IMG/VR virus record: IMGVR_UViG_3300033149_006501
Location: 1 to 21,404 of that record
Reading direction: 5' to 3' (one strand)
DNA: 21,404 bases
Source of the DNA: a virus
Each line of letters opens with the position of its first letter. Position 1 is the stretch's first letter. Made by a program: the position numbers and the translations under genes. This document shows positions 1-7,295 of this stretch, in pieces. Under the pieces are notes generated by a model. The model saw nothing but the letters and a program-made list of their open reading frames with translations. It ran no database searches and was not told where the DNA came from.

Positions 1-591
1 TGTTCCTCCACCCCTGTAAAGCATACCATCTGAAACAACAATATGATAATCAAGACTAGCTTGCTCAGTCCCTGATGTAGCTAAAGTATGTGTATGGTCA
101 GGAGTTGAGTGAGTGTGAGAATCTACTGTATGGGAGTGGTCTCCAGCAGAACCAGTATTAGAACTAAAGCTGTGGGAGTGTCCTCCTGCAGAACCAGTTT
201 TTCCTTGAGTGTGATAGTGAGAGCCTGCAGAGCTAGTAGATAACCCTGATATTGCCCAGCTTCCTCCAGTTCCTCCTCCCTCTCCGTTTACCACTCTCAA
301 AACTCTATCATTAATAGACGTATCCTGTGTCCATCCTGTAGGAGCGGTAGCCTGAGCAAAAATCATCTTCGTCCCAGAGGGAATAGCTCCCCAAGCTACG
401 GTTGAGGGAATATCTCCGTTTGAGTCAAGTTGCAGAAGTCCATTTGCTGTATTCAGAATAGAGGATTTGATATTACTTAAGTCAATATTTCCATTAAACT
501 CATTGATTATGTTATCAATATTACCATTTAAACGCTCAGCAGTTATCGTATCTCCTGTTTGCCAAGTATGTGCCTTATTTACAAGTCCCAT
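1..591 (-). CDS. Tail fibre / short-tail-fibre-like protein with HxH repeats (3' end cut by window edge)
   Basis: The frame is open from the ATG at 591 to the window edge (197 codons seen, no stop). The start overlaps the previous stop (TAATG), so translation is probably coupled. Residues 70-100 (GTKMIFAQATAPTGWTQ, then NDRVLRVV) match the collar-type entry domain common in phage tail fibres. It is followed by a Gly/Ser/Thr-rich stretch with five His-x-His motifs (residues 125-127, 138-140, 152-154, 159-161, 166-168). In T4-like fibre tips such HxH motifs coordinate iron along a trimeric needle, so the same architecture is inferred here. The likely role is host receptor binding. The true C-terminus, where specificity often lies, is outside the window. 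Confidence 0.85.
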   Translation of the reverse strand, partial: MGLVNKAHTWQTGDTITAERLNGNIDNIINEFNGNIDLSNIKSSILNTANGLLQLDSNGDIPSTVAWGAIPSGTKMIFAQATAPTGWTQDTSINDRVLRVVNGEGGGTGGSWAISGLSTSSAGSHYHTQGKTGSAGGHSHSFSSNTGSAGDHSHTVDSHTHSTPDHTHTLATSGTEQASLDYHIVVSDGMLYRGGGT

Positions 592-2021
592 TATTTTCTC
601 CTCTTTTCTCTAAATTTTAAAGTGATTGCTTTTAAAATGATATCCTCATCGGAGGATGATTCTAAATCCAGTTGAACTCTTTTCCCAACTACAGCTAAAG
701 GTATTCGATGATAAGCATATTCTCCTGCTACCTGTGCTGTCCCAACAGTTGAACTTGCATCTCCAACCAAGTATGCGTTTACAGGAGTTAAATTTACAGA
801 ACGGGATTGAGTATATTTTCCTCCATCAATTATTGCGTTAATACTCATTATTCCTGCTGTTGCTAAGGCATCAATAGAGCATTGACGAAAAACTTTATAT
901 ACTTCATCACCATAGCTTTTTGTTTTAACTTTAAATATAATTGAGTTCCCATCATCAGTTTTTCCTTTATCAAGTTGATAAACATATCCGTTATCTCCTG
1001 CTCCGTAGATAGTTTTATCCTCCCAAACAGAAAAATAATGAAATCCATATTCAAAAACACTCCATCCTCCAAGAGTATTAAAAACAACAGTTATATCGTT
1101 ATCCGTGCTACCTGATTTTGGAAAAGACAAATAATAACAGTTGTCGTAAAATGCGCTAACAGCTTTTGTGATTTGTGCTGTAGCTCTGTTGTCAGTGTAG
1201 TCTCTAATCGGTTCACCAACAAAACGAAGCTGTGAACCTGTAAAAAGATACACACCGTCTCCAGATAAAAAGAAAAGTCCGCCCGGAACATTGCAAATAG
1301 AATGATGCGCAATACATCCCTTTAGAGCATCAATTTGGATAACAGAGAAACTTCCCGGCACTCTCTCAATCACCATATAAGTTGCCTTTTCCTTAAAAAC
1401 AACCACATCATTACCAAAGATACCAAGCCCTGTAATTACTCCTTCATATCCGTGAGGTGATTCAGGAAAATCAATGTAGTTGTTTGCTCCAAATGTTTCA
1501 GGGTCTCCCACATCTGAATAATAGAGTCTGTAGGGAGAAGAAGATACTCCAGCCACCCACAATCTATCTTTTAAAACCACAAGATATTTTCCTTTAGGTA
1601 AAGTAGAATGTTCAGTAACAGTTGTTCCATCAAAACTCATAAAATTATCCGTCCCATTTGACATATAGAGCTTATCATTGTAAGCCGCAAAATCCCATAA
1701 GAGGTCAGCGGTGATCCCAGATTTAATAGAAGAAAAAGTTTTATTTGTTAAATCCGCCTTGTAGATATCAGTTCCGCAAAAAGCAAGAAAATATTTTGTT
1801 CCTGAGGATACAGTGAAACGGATAATACTTGTAACTTTATCTGTTCCCCCTCCTATTGCAGTTGAGTTCCACTTCTCATATCCACCTCTTTTTTTTATCC
1901 CTTCACGCCCCACAATCCCATTTTTACAAAGAGCTAAAGCATTATCAGGAATAAGAAATTCAGAGTCTTTAGAGACTTGACCAAAGGAAAAATCCTGAAT
2001 TGTCAGAGTTTGAAGTCGCAT
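591..2021 (-). CDS. Virion/tail protein, beta-propeller-like (phage stabilisation / tail hub type)
   Basis: 476 aa, ATG start with an AGGGGTGG SD. The protein is built from repeated short beta-strand units of the kind YFLAFCGTDIYKAD, KLYMSNGTDNFMSFDG, RLYYSDVGDPETF, and GLFFLSGDGVYLFTG. These resemble the blades of propeller-like tail proteins placed between adaptor and fibre genes in short-tailed phages. It lies just upstream of the tail fibre and shares its stop with that start. No enzymatic motif is visible. I infer a structural role in the tail (nozzle, hub or stabilisation protein). The exact family is not certain from sequence alone. Confidence 0.6.
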   Translation of the reverse strand: MRLQTLTIQDFSFGQVSKDSEFLIPDNALALCKNGIVGREGIKKRGGYEKWNSTAIGGGTDKVTSIIRFTVSSGTKYFLAFCGTDIYKADLTNKTFSSIKSGITADLLWDFAAYNDKLYMSNGTDNFMSFDGTTVTEHSTLPKGKYLVVLKDRLWVAGVSSSPYRLYYSDVGDPETFGANNYIDFPESPHGYEGVITGLGIFGNDVVVFKEKATYMVIERVPGSFSVIQIDALKGCIAHHSICNVPGGLFFLSGDGVYLFTGSQLRFVGEPIRDYTDNRATAQITKAVSAFYDNCYYLSFPKSGSTDNDITVVFNTLGGWSVFEYGFHYFSVWEDKTIYGAGDNGYVYQLDKGKTDDGNSIIFKVKTKSYGDEVYKVFRQCSIDALATAGIMSINAIIDGGKYTQSRSVNLTPVNAYLVGDASSTVGTAQVAGEYAYHRIPLAVVGKRVQLDLESSSDEDIILKAITLKFREKRRK

Positions 2022-2068
2022 TTAAATCCACCCCTAAATTAAACTTTCAATTACTCGCTTATTCATTT

Positions 2069-2311
2069 TTATAACCCTTCATTTTCCTTCTCCAACTCCT
2101 TTATTGCCATCTCTCGTATCTTTTCCTGTATTTTCCTTTCCTTTTCTATATCTATCTTATCCCAATCAATGCTTTGTATTTTAATAAGCTTTTTTATTTT
2201 TTCTAAGTCTACTCCCTCAGGCTCCTGATGAGATGGATAATCAGGAAAAGGAAGTTTATCATCTACATACTCTATTTTCTTCTTCTTTACATCTACCTTA
2301 TAACCCTTCAT
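2069..2311 (-). CDS. Small charged protein of unknown function in the tail module
   Basis: 80 aa with ATG at 2311, directly after the TAA of the upstream gene. It begins MKGYKVDVKKKKIEYVDD and continues with a strongly charged, probably helical C-terminal half rich in Lys, Glu and Ile (about residues 35-80). There is no signal peptide, membrane segment or metal motif. I do not recognise the family. Small proteins at this position between fibre genes can be fibre chaperones or tail assembly factors, but nothing in the sequence proves that. The gene is bracketed by a 16-bp direct repeat. Confidence 0.7.
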   Translation of the reverse strand: MKGYKVDVKKKKIEYVDDKLPFPDYPSHQEPEGVDLEKIKKLIKIQSIDWDKIDIEKERKIQEKIREMAIKELEKENEGL

Positions 2312-2313
2312 TT
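2069..2313. repeat. 16-bp direct repeat at both ends of a small gene
   Basis: The 16-mer TTATAACCCTTCATTT occurs at 2069-2084 and again at 2298-2313. On the coding (minus) strand one copy supplies the start of the 80-aa gene (ATGAAGGGTTATAAG) and the other its end (ATGAAGGGTTATAA, where TAA is the stop). This could reflect a duplication or recombination event that inserted or could excise the gene, or simply a local copy of a start region. Confidence 0.8.
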
Positions 2314-3007
2314 AGCTCCTCGGTCTTGCTAAGATAAATTTTGAGCCTGCTCCTATTGCTCCAGAAATAGACGAACTAATTCTAATTTGAGTAATATTAC
2401 TAACAGAAGCAGTCTTTGAAACAGCAAAATTTTCTACCATAATAACACTCCCTACTTTTATTGCAGCATTTGAGATAGCGTGAAGATATTCACCCGGTGT
2501 CCTTTGAACTGTTAAGAAGCAAGAAGCTTCTTTGCGACCAGCTTCGACAGTATTCCAAAGAATTCTGGGATTATTGGTCCTTATCAGATACACGTTAGTT
2601 CCATCTCCAGATATCCTCTGAGAATAATAATTAGCAAGAGTTGTGTCACCTTCTACAAATAAATAATAATCAGAAGAGGATTCTGTAGGGTTTTTTATTG
2701 TAATAAAGAATATATAGAACCAGTCCCTATTGATATCCAACCCCGTAAAGTCCACATAATCGCAGTCTGAGGCAACTTCTACTTCAGCAAGAACTTGCCA
2801 GTCACCTCCTCCAATCTCAGAAGCGTGAAGCCCATCCACCTTATCTACATCCAATCCTCCACCAGAACCCCAGGGAAGAGGGTCAATACCTTTTGGCAGG
2901 TGAGAATCCCAGTGCCTTCCTGTATAGGAAATATCCTTCTCGATAGTAAAAGGAACTCTTTGTAGCTCCTGTTGAATAATTTTTCTTATATCAGCTTCAG
3001 TTAACAT
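2312..3007 (-). CDS. Putative tail fibre / receptor-binding protein
   Basis: 231 aa. The N-terminus (residues 1-20, MLTEADIRKIIQQELQRVPF) is a short helix, followed by a Gly-rich linker and the motif DVDKVDGLHASEIGG (about residues 53-67). That 'VDGxHAxE' pattern is frequent in phage fibre and spike proteins as a hinge before the distal domain. The rest is beta-rich and ends in a pattern typical of fibre tip domains (ITQIRISSSISGAIGAGSKFILARP). No signal peptide is present, unlike two neighbouring fibre-like genes. The SD is modest (AAGGGA). Likely a structural or adhesion component; the receptor is unknown. Confidence 0.65.
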   Translation of the reverse strand: MLTEADIRKIIQQELQRVPFTIEKDISYTGRHWDSHLPKGIDPLPWGSGGGLDVDKVDGLHASEIGGGDWQVLAEVEVASDCDYVDFTGLDINRDWFYIFFITIKNPTESSSDYYLFVEGDTTLANYYSQRISGDGTNVYLIRTNNPRILWNTVEAGRKEASCFLTVQRTPGEYLHAISNAAIKVGSVIMVENFAVSKTASVSNITQIRISSSISGAIGAGSKFILARPRS

Positions 3008-3027
3008 TTTTTAACTTCCCTTGTTTT

Positions 3028-3345
3028 TTACCTCTTTATATCCTTTATTATCTCCTGCCTTGCGTAGTTATTTAAAACCTGAAGTGCAGCTTTAAGTTCA
3101 CCAGGTAGATTTTCCTTCTTCAATCCCCACCTTGTAAAGTTCTTTGTTCCAAGCTCCTCAATTCTGTTACCTGCATCATCCACAAAGTAGTAATTTGCAG
3201 AAAAGTCAATTGCATCTCCCTTGTCAGCAATACTCACATTCAAAAGCTTTATATCCTTTACGGTTATCGTCTTTAGTGCTTGTCCAAAAGCTATCCCTGT
3301 TAAAAGCATTCCTAAAGCAAGAATGATTATAAGTTTCTTAGTCAT
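3028..3345 (-). CDS. Small exported protein of unknown function (signal peptide)
   Basis: 105 aa, ATG start behind AGAGGAGG. Residues 1-21 form a classic Sec signal peptide: basic MTKK, a hydrophobic core (LIIILALGMLLTGI) and a cleavage-like AFG/Q. The mature part of about 84 aa has alternating polar and hydrophobic segments and ends in a helix (ELKAALQVLNNYARQEIIKDIKR). It follows a 393-aa fibre-like gene that also has a signal peptide, so the two may act together in the envelope or at the cell surface. I do not recognise the family. A membrane-anchored rather than cleaved form is possible. Confidence 0.7.
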   Translation of the reverse strand: MTKKLIIILALGMLLTGIAFGQALKTITVKDIKLLNVSIADKGDAIDFSANYYFVDDAGNRIEELGTKNFTRWGLKKENLPGELKAALQVLNNYARQEIIKDIKR

Positions 3346-3360
3346 ACTAACCTCCTCTAT

Positions 3361-4542
3361 TTAATCTAAAGATGCTACGCCATTTCTATCAACTTGGAAG
3401 TAAAGTCCAATGTGAACTAAAGCAGCATCTGCCCCATAATCATCTGCATCAGCATCCCTGTAAATTCTCATTGATATTGTATCACCAGGTTGAATCCCAG
3501 TTCCTGATATTGTTATAAAGTCTGTTAATAGTAGCTCATTTGCAAGACCTTCTGCTGAGTCAGTTACAGTTTGGGTTGTCGTTGTGGCAGTTAAAACTTC
3601 ATTGTTATTTGGGGTTATGATTGTGTATTCTGTTGCCCAAACAACATCGCCTGTCCCCCCGTCAGTAGGAGCCCAAGCAAATCTTAACTTTATATCAGAG
3701 CCTGAATAGTAGTTCTCTGGCACTTCCCACTCGTAATATACCCACTCATCTGAGGAAGCATTAAATAAAAGAACTGGGGTTACACCTATTTCACCCTGGT
3801 CTGGATTGTTTGAAGCGGGTGCATAGAACTGGGTAATGTGTGCTCTTTGCTCCTGATATACTGGTGTCCATTGAAGCTCTCCTGATGTATTTTCAAAGCC
3901 TATTTTATACTGTGTTCCTCCTTCATCCCAGATAAACCAGTATCTGTTATTTGCTGTGTCTTCCCAGAGGACTACTCTGCCAGGACTTATATCAGGTTCT
4001 GTAGCCTGAGAGCTACTCCGTATCATCGCTACCTTAGTATCATCCAAAATAGCGTTCGGGTATAAAACACCCACTCTCGTCCACGTAACAACTCCAGTTC
4101 CAGCTCCAACCTGGTAAAATGCTATATAGTTTTCAGCATCAAGTCTTATTCTCCACGCCCCCTTACTCTCATCAATCCTATACCAATTGCCTGTGCTCTC
4201 ATCGTAATAGGCATTGGCTACAAGATTAAGGTCTCCCCCCGTCCTTATAATCCCAATCCCACCATCCTTTGGGTCAAGGGATATACTTGCCTTATCATCA
4301 CCTGTCTTTAAGTGAACTGTATTATCACTTGCCCAAAGCCTCACATTTGGAGTTGCAGGTGTTGCAGGCTCTGTTGTTGATTGGAGAAGAATAGATGACA
4401 CATTGTTGATTGAGTTACCTCCTGCATCCACATCCCTTTGCCAATAGTAAATATTTCTTTCTATCTGTATTCCTCCAAAAGCTAAAGAGGTAAAAGAGAG
4501 AGAAAGATAAATTACCAAAAGAGGAACTATAAGTTTTTTCAT
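3361..4542 (-). CDS. Fibre-like structural protein with N-terminal signal peptide
   Basis: 393 aa, ATG behind GAGGAG. Residues 1-24 look like a Sec signal (MKKLIVPLLVIYLSLSFTSL, then AFGG). The mature protein is beta-rich. Segments such as TPATPNVRLWASDNTVHLKTGD and SPGRVVLWEDTANNRYWFIW resemble the short beta modules of phage tail fibre and spike proteins. The C-terminal third (about 250-393) looks like a beta-sandwich with Thr-rich strands. It lies in the tail region between adaptor and fibre genes, which supports a virion role, but an export signal on such a protein is unusual. It could instead be a surface-displayed or secreted protein. Confidence 0.65.
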   Translation of the reverse strand: MKKLIVPLLVIYLSLSFTSLAFGGIQIERNIYYWQRDVDAGGNSINNVSSILLQSTTEPATPATPNVRLWASDNTVHLKTGDDKASISLDPKDGGIGIIRTGGDLNLVANAYYDESTGNWYRIDESKGAWRIRLDAENYIAFYQVGAGTGVVTWTRVGVLYPNAILDDTKVAMIRSSSQATEPDISPGRVVLWEDTANNRYWFIWDEGGTQYKIGFENTSGELQWTPVYQEQRAHITQFYAPASNNPDQGEIGVTPVLLFNASSDEWVYYEWEVPENYYSGSDIKLRFAWAPTDGGTGDVVWATEYTIITPNNNEVLTATTTTQTVTDSAEGLANELLLTDFITISGTGIQPGDTISMRIYRDADADDYGADAALVHIGLYFQVDRNGVASLD

Positions 4543-4545
4543 CTT

Positions 4546-4854
4546 TTACTCCTCGTAGGTTACTCGTAAGGTTGCATCCGTTGAGCCTGTTCTTATTGCC
4601 TTGAAGTTTTTGATATTATCGTATCCTTCTATAATCAATACGTCTCCCGGACTTAAAAGATGTCCTTCTGAAGTAGTAGGGTCAGTTCCATCGTATCTGT
4701 ATCTTATCTGAGCATCTTCTACTGTTACAAAAGCTCTCTGTGCACTATGAACGGATGTTTTATATTTAGAACTTGTAAATCCCACAGCACTATTTGATAC
4801 TGTTACGCTCTCATAGTTAAAAGCAACTGGTTTATGTGTAAAAACTTGTGGCAT
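4546..4854 (-). CDS. Small beta-rich virion protein (head or tail module), unknown role
   Basis: 102 aa, ATG behind a strong AAAGGAGG. The sequence is nearly all predicted beta strand, with a recognisable pattern AQIRYRYDGTDPTTSEGHLLSPGDVL followed by NFKAIRTGSTDATLRVTYEE. This type of small beta-sandwich (strand, loop 'GTDPT', strand ending in 'LRVTY') is common in phage morphogenesis clusters next to adaptor genes and probably serves as a decoration or fibre-base protein. The assignment to the virion is from context. There is no catalytic or membrane feature. Confidence 0.6.
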   Translation of the reverse strand: MPQVFTHKPVAFNYESVTVSNSAVGFTSSKYKTSVHSAQRAFVTVEDAQIRYRYDGTDPTTSEGHLLSPGDVLIIEGYDNIKNFKAIRTGSTDATLRVTYEE

Positions 4855-4865
4855 TCTTTCCTCCT

Positions 4866-5525
4866 TTAATTCATTTCATATCTATCTTGTGGATAATACC
4901 TTGAAGATGGAATAAATCTTACTGAAGGCTCATATTTTAGCCCGCTTTTTGCTAGCTCATTAGTTAGTATGACATAATCTCTTTGCACTCTATCAGCAAG
5001 CTCAAATTCTCTATCTCGAAGTAATGCTTTTCGAGTTGCCATAAGAGCAATAATATCTTGATGCTCTGGTCTTATCTCTGTATCATCAGCACTTCCAGAT
5101 AAATCAGCAGGGATTTTTATACAAGTTAGGGTAAAATTAGAATCATCGCTAATCGCAGTGGAAGAGGGGGCAGGATCAACAACAAAAGTTTTTCCTCTCG
5201 TATACCAGACTGCAGGAGTTCCATTATCAGATGTTCTCCACTCTGAATCTATATCATCAAGAATATGCTCTCCGCCAAAAGCAAGAGGTTTGCCATTGTG
5301 AACAATCTCAGATATCTCTATTACACGAGTGGGAAAACTATATTCTCTCTGTCCTTCTACCAACGCCACAGTTTCCTTGCTGATAATTGATTTTGTTCTT
5401 CTTGCAAACTCACGCCTTGCATCATTTATAAACCTGTCAAGCATAGTATCAGACCAGAAGATATTATCCGCTCCATACTCATCTGCTATATCTCTTATTC
5501 TTGCTCTATAATCAGATAATCTCAT
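4866..5525 (-). CDS. Head-tail adaptor (connector) protein
   Basis: 219 aa, ATG behind AAGGTGG inside the end of the preceding gene. The N-terminal helices (residues 1-45, MRLSDYRARIRDIADEYGAD and FINDARREFARRT), a central beta region (VEGQREYSFPTRVIEISEIVHNG), and a C-terminal helical part (EIRPEHQDIIALMATRKALL, then REFELADRVQRDYVI) fit the adaptor proteins that dock under the portal in short-tailed and related phages (gp6-like or T7 gp11-like by general organisation). It would join the portal ring to the tail. Position after the capsid genes and before tail genes agrees. Confidence 0.65.
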   Translation of the reverse strand: MRLSDYRARIRDIADEYGADNIFWSDTMLDRFINDARREFARRTKSIISKETVALVEGQREYSFPTRVIEISEIVHNGKPLAFGGEHILDDIDSEWRTSDNGTPAVWYTRGKTFVVDPAPSSTAISDDSNFTLTCIKIPADLSGSADDTEIRPEHQDIIALMATRKALLRDREFELADRVQRDYVILTNELAKSGLKYEPSVRFIPSSRYYPQDRYEMN

Positions 5526-6149
5526 TTATTCCACCTTATAAAGATAGTCTTCTTCTACTGTGTAAACTTTCTCTCCTATGTGACCAAATCTTACATCTGT
5601 ATCAATAAAAACTCTAAAACCTTTTTCTTTAGCCTTCAGGCAAAATTGAATATCAGAGCTTATCTTTTGCTTCATATCATACTCAAACCAGGGATAGCTT
5701 ATTGCTTCAAAAACTTTCCGTTTTATAAGGCAAAATCCCATTCCAACCCCGTCAACCTCTATAAGCCCTTCTTTTATCTCTGGGTCTTGAAAGCTATTCT
5801 TTACTTTAACCCGAGCAATAAGCCTGTGTGGCTCTCTTCTTCCAATATAAAGTCCTGTGACAATATCCTTGTCATCTGCCAAGAGCTTCTCAAGAGCATA
5901 ACGAGGAAAAGTCATATCTCCGTCTATAAAGAGAAAATACTCAGCTCTTTTTATCCTTAAAAACGCCTCTACCAGCTTATTTCTTGCCTCGTGTATGTAT
6001 GTTCCCTGTATCCACTGGTAGATAAACTCGTGAGGATTAGGTTTTCTTAACTCATAGTCAATGAGCTGAATTAAGCTTGCTTCTCTTCTCCAAGAGGGGT
6101 CGCCGTATAGAGGCAACCCCACCATAATAACTTTCCCTTTATCTTTCAT
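5526..6149 (-). CDS. GT-A glycosyltransferase family 2-like protein in the virion operon
   Basis: 207 aa. I chose ATG at 6149 (TAATG overlap with the upstream stop, AGGA SD) over a TTG at 6173 without a good SD. The N-terminal strand (KVIMVGLPLYGDPSW) starts a Rossmann-like GT-A fold. FLFIDGDMTFP carries the DxD metal/nucleotide-sugar motif (D76, D78). Then come VDGVGMGFCLIKRKVF and SSDIQFCLKAKEKGFRVFIDTD (D166 at the usual acceptor/catalytic region), followed by H190. No membrane segment is present, so it is soluble. It may glycosylate a virion protein or alter host surface glycans. The donor and acceptor cannot be told from sequence. Confidence 0.8.
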   Translation of the reverse strand: MKDKGKVIMVGLPLYGDPSWRREASLIQLIDYELRKPNPHEFIYQWIQGTYIHEARNKLVEAFLRIKRAEYFLFIDGDMTFPRYALEKLLADDKDIVTGLYIGRREPHRLIARVKVKNSFQDPEIKEGLIEVDGVGMGFCLIKRKVFEAISYPWFEYDMKQKISSDIQFCLKAKEKGFRVFIDTDVRFGHIGEKVYTVEEDYLYKVE

Positions 6150-6760
6150 TAACTTCCTGTTAATGCTTTCCAAGCACTACCGTCATAGTAGTAGATAGAG
6201 CTTCCAGAGAGAAATACTGTCCCAGTTGCAGGAGTAGAAGGTGCTGTGGTTGTAACAGGAATTACCAATCTTGCATTTGCATCCTGAATATCAATGGTAG
6301 CACCAGAGGCTACTTTTACTGTCCCATCTAAGCTAGCGTTAGAGTTAAATTGAACAGTTGCACCAGAAGCAATTTTCATAGTTCCAGTAACAGAAGCATT
6401 AGAGTCATAATTTACAGTTGTGCCAGAGGCAATCTGCATAGTTCCTGTAATAGAGGCATTGGTATCAAAGTCAACTGTTGCTCCCGAGAGAACCTGCACG
6501 GTGCCACTAAAATTTTCAGTTCCAGAGTGAGTGTTTGTTCCTGAAAAGGTATTGTTTCCAGAGAAAGTATTGTTTCCAGTTACAGTCTCATTCTCATCAA
6601 GAATAAAACAGGCATGAGATATCATATCCTTGACTCTATCAAAGATGTAGCTAAAACCAGGAGCTTTTTGCCTTGCCTCATCAATTTTCCCAGCGTAGAC
6701 AAGTCCGGAGATAGCTACGCTGAACAAGGCTATAAGAAACCATACTCTCCATTTGCTCAT
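6149..6760 (-). CDS. Repetitive fibre-like protein with signal peptide
   Basis: 203 aa, ATG behind GGTGAGG. Residues 1-23 form a signal peptide (WRVWFLIALFSVAISGL, cleavage near VYA/G). After a short helical region come four 6-residue units (GNNTFS, GNNTFS, GTNTHS, GTENFS; residues 62-85), then four 20-residue units of the form GTxxxASGATVxxxSNASxx (86-165). The C-terminal tip IYYYDGSAWKALTGS is of the kind seen in phage tail fibres. The repeats predict a regular beta-helix or triple-beta shaft. It is translationally coupled to the glycosyltransferase, so this Ser/Thr/Asn-rich shaft is a plausible glycosylation substrate (inference). Confidence 0.75.
   Translation of the reverse strand: MSKWRVWFLIALFSVAISGLVYAGKIDEARQKAPGFSYIFDRVKDMISHACFILDENETVTGNNTFSGNNTFSGTNTHSGTENFSGTVQVLSGATVDFDTNASITGTMQIASGTTVNYDSNASVTGTMKIASGATVQFNSNASLDGTVKVASGATIDIQDANARLVIPVTTTAPSTPATGTVFLSGSSIYYYDGSAWKALTGS
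6266..6577 (-). repeat. Coding tandem repeats: four 18-bp units and four 60-bp units
   Basis: Within the repetitive fibre gene, 6506-6577 encodes four 6-residue repeats and 6266-6505 encodes four 20-residue repeats. The 60-bp units are diverged at the DNA level (different codons for the same residues), so the array is not a recent expansion. Unit number may vary between related phages. Confidence 0.85.
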
Positions 6761-6773
6761 TTTTTAACCTCAC

Positions 6774-7247
6774 CTATTTTTTCTTTTTTTCCTTATCCCA
6801 TCTACCGTGAGCTGAGGCTTTATGAGCTTGGAGCTGTTCTTCTGACTCTGCTATATAATCACACCCCGGAAAATCACATTTGTATTCTGAATGAACTTCT
6901 TGAAGGTGTTTTTCCATATCCTCTACATCCTTAGCTTTATATCCACATCCAGGATAGACGCAGATAAGATAAGCTTTAGAGATTTCCTTTTTTGCCTCTT
7001 CCTGAATTTCCTCCTCAGTTGGAACTCTAAAGAAGTCTCTTCCAAAATGAGGATGTGATTCTAAGAACCTAATCTCCTCTTTGTTATCAGTTTCGTAAAA
7101 GCCTCCGTGAAACTGGATTGATTTCATATCCTCAACAAAAACATGCTCTCTAATCCCGTCTCTCACAACCTTCTTGTATCCGGGGTTGACTATCAGCTCA
7201 AGCTCATTGCCGACCACAGACTGAAACCTTGCTTTTTTCTTCCTCAA
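6774..7247 (-). CDS. Head-region protein with two C-terminal C2H2 zinc fingers
   Basis: 157 aa, TTG start (7247) six bases after GGGAGG. The N-terminal part (about residues 1-76) contains SIQFHGGFYETDNKEEIRFL ending in ESHPHF, a pattern of small proteins often found beside phage capsid genes. The C-terminus has two matching fingers, each C-x4-C-x12-H-x4-H: C96, C101, H114, H119 and C124, C129, H142, H147. They share the CxxPGC knuckle and are separated by four residues, like tandem nucleic-acid-binding fingers. A Lys-rich tail follows. It is the first gene after the capsid gene, separated by a strong hairpin. It may bind DNA inside the head or act as a late regulator; both are inferences. Confidence 0.75.
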   Translation of the reverse strand: MRKKKARFQSVVGNELELIVNPGYKKVVRDGIREHVFVEDMKSIQFHGGFYETDNKEEIRFLESHPHFGRDFFRVPTEEEIQEEAKKEISKAYLICVYPGCGYKAKDVEDMEKHLQEVHSEYKCDFPGCDYIAESEEQLQAHKASAHGRWDKEKKKK

Positions 7248-7263
7248 AATTTACCTCCCATTA

Positions 7264-7286
7264 GGGGAGGCTAATACAGCCTCCCC
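7264..7286 (-). other. Strong hairpin between capsid gene and zinc-finger gene
   Basis: GGGGAGGCT (7264-7272) and AGCCTCCCC (7278-7286) form a perfect 9-bp stem with a 5-base loop, just after the capsid stop. No T-tract follows on the transcribed strand, so it is unlikely to be a full terminator. It may stabilise the capsid mRNA 3' end or be a processing site. Its CCTCCC arm could also pair with the GGGAGG SD of the zinc-finger gene. Confidence 0.7.
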
Positions 7287-7295
7287 ATTTATTTA

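Noticed and set aside
6150-6173. TTG start for the glycosyltransferase at 6173
   Set aside because: There is no good SD, whereas ATG 6149 has AGGA and the TAATG coupling seen at other junctions.
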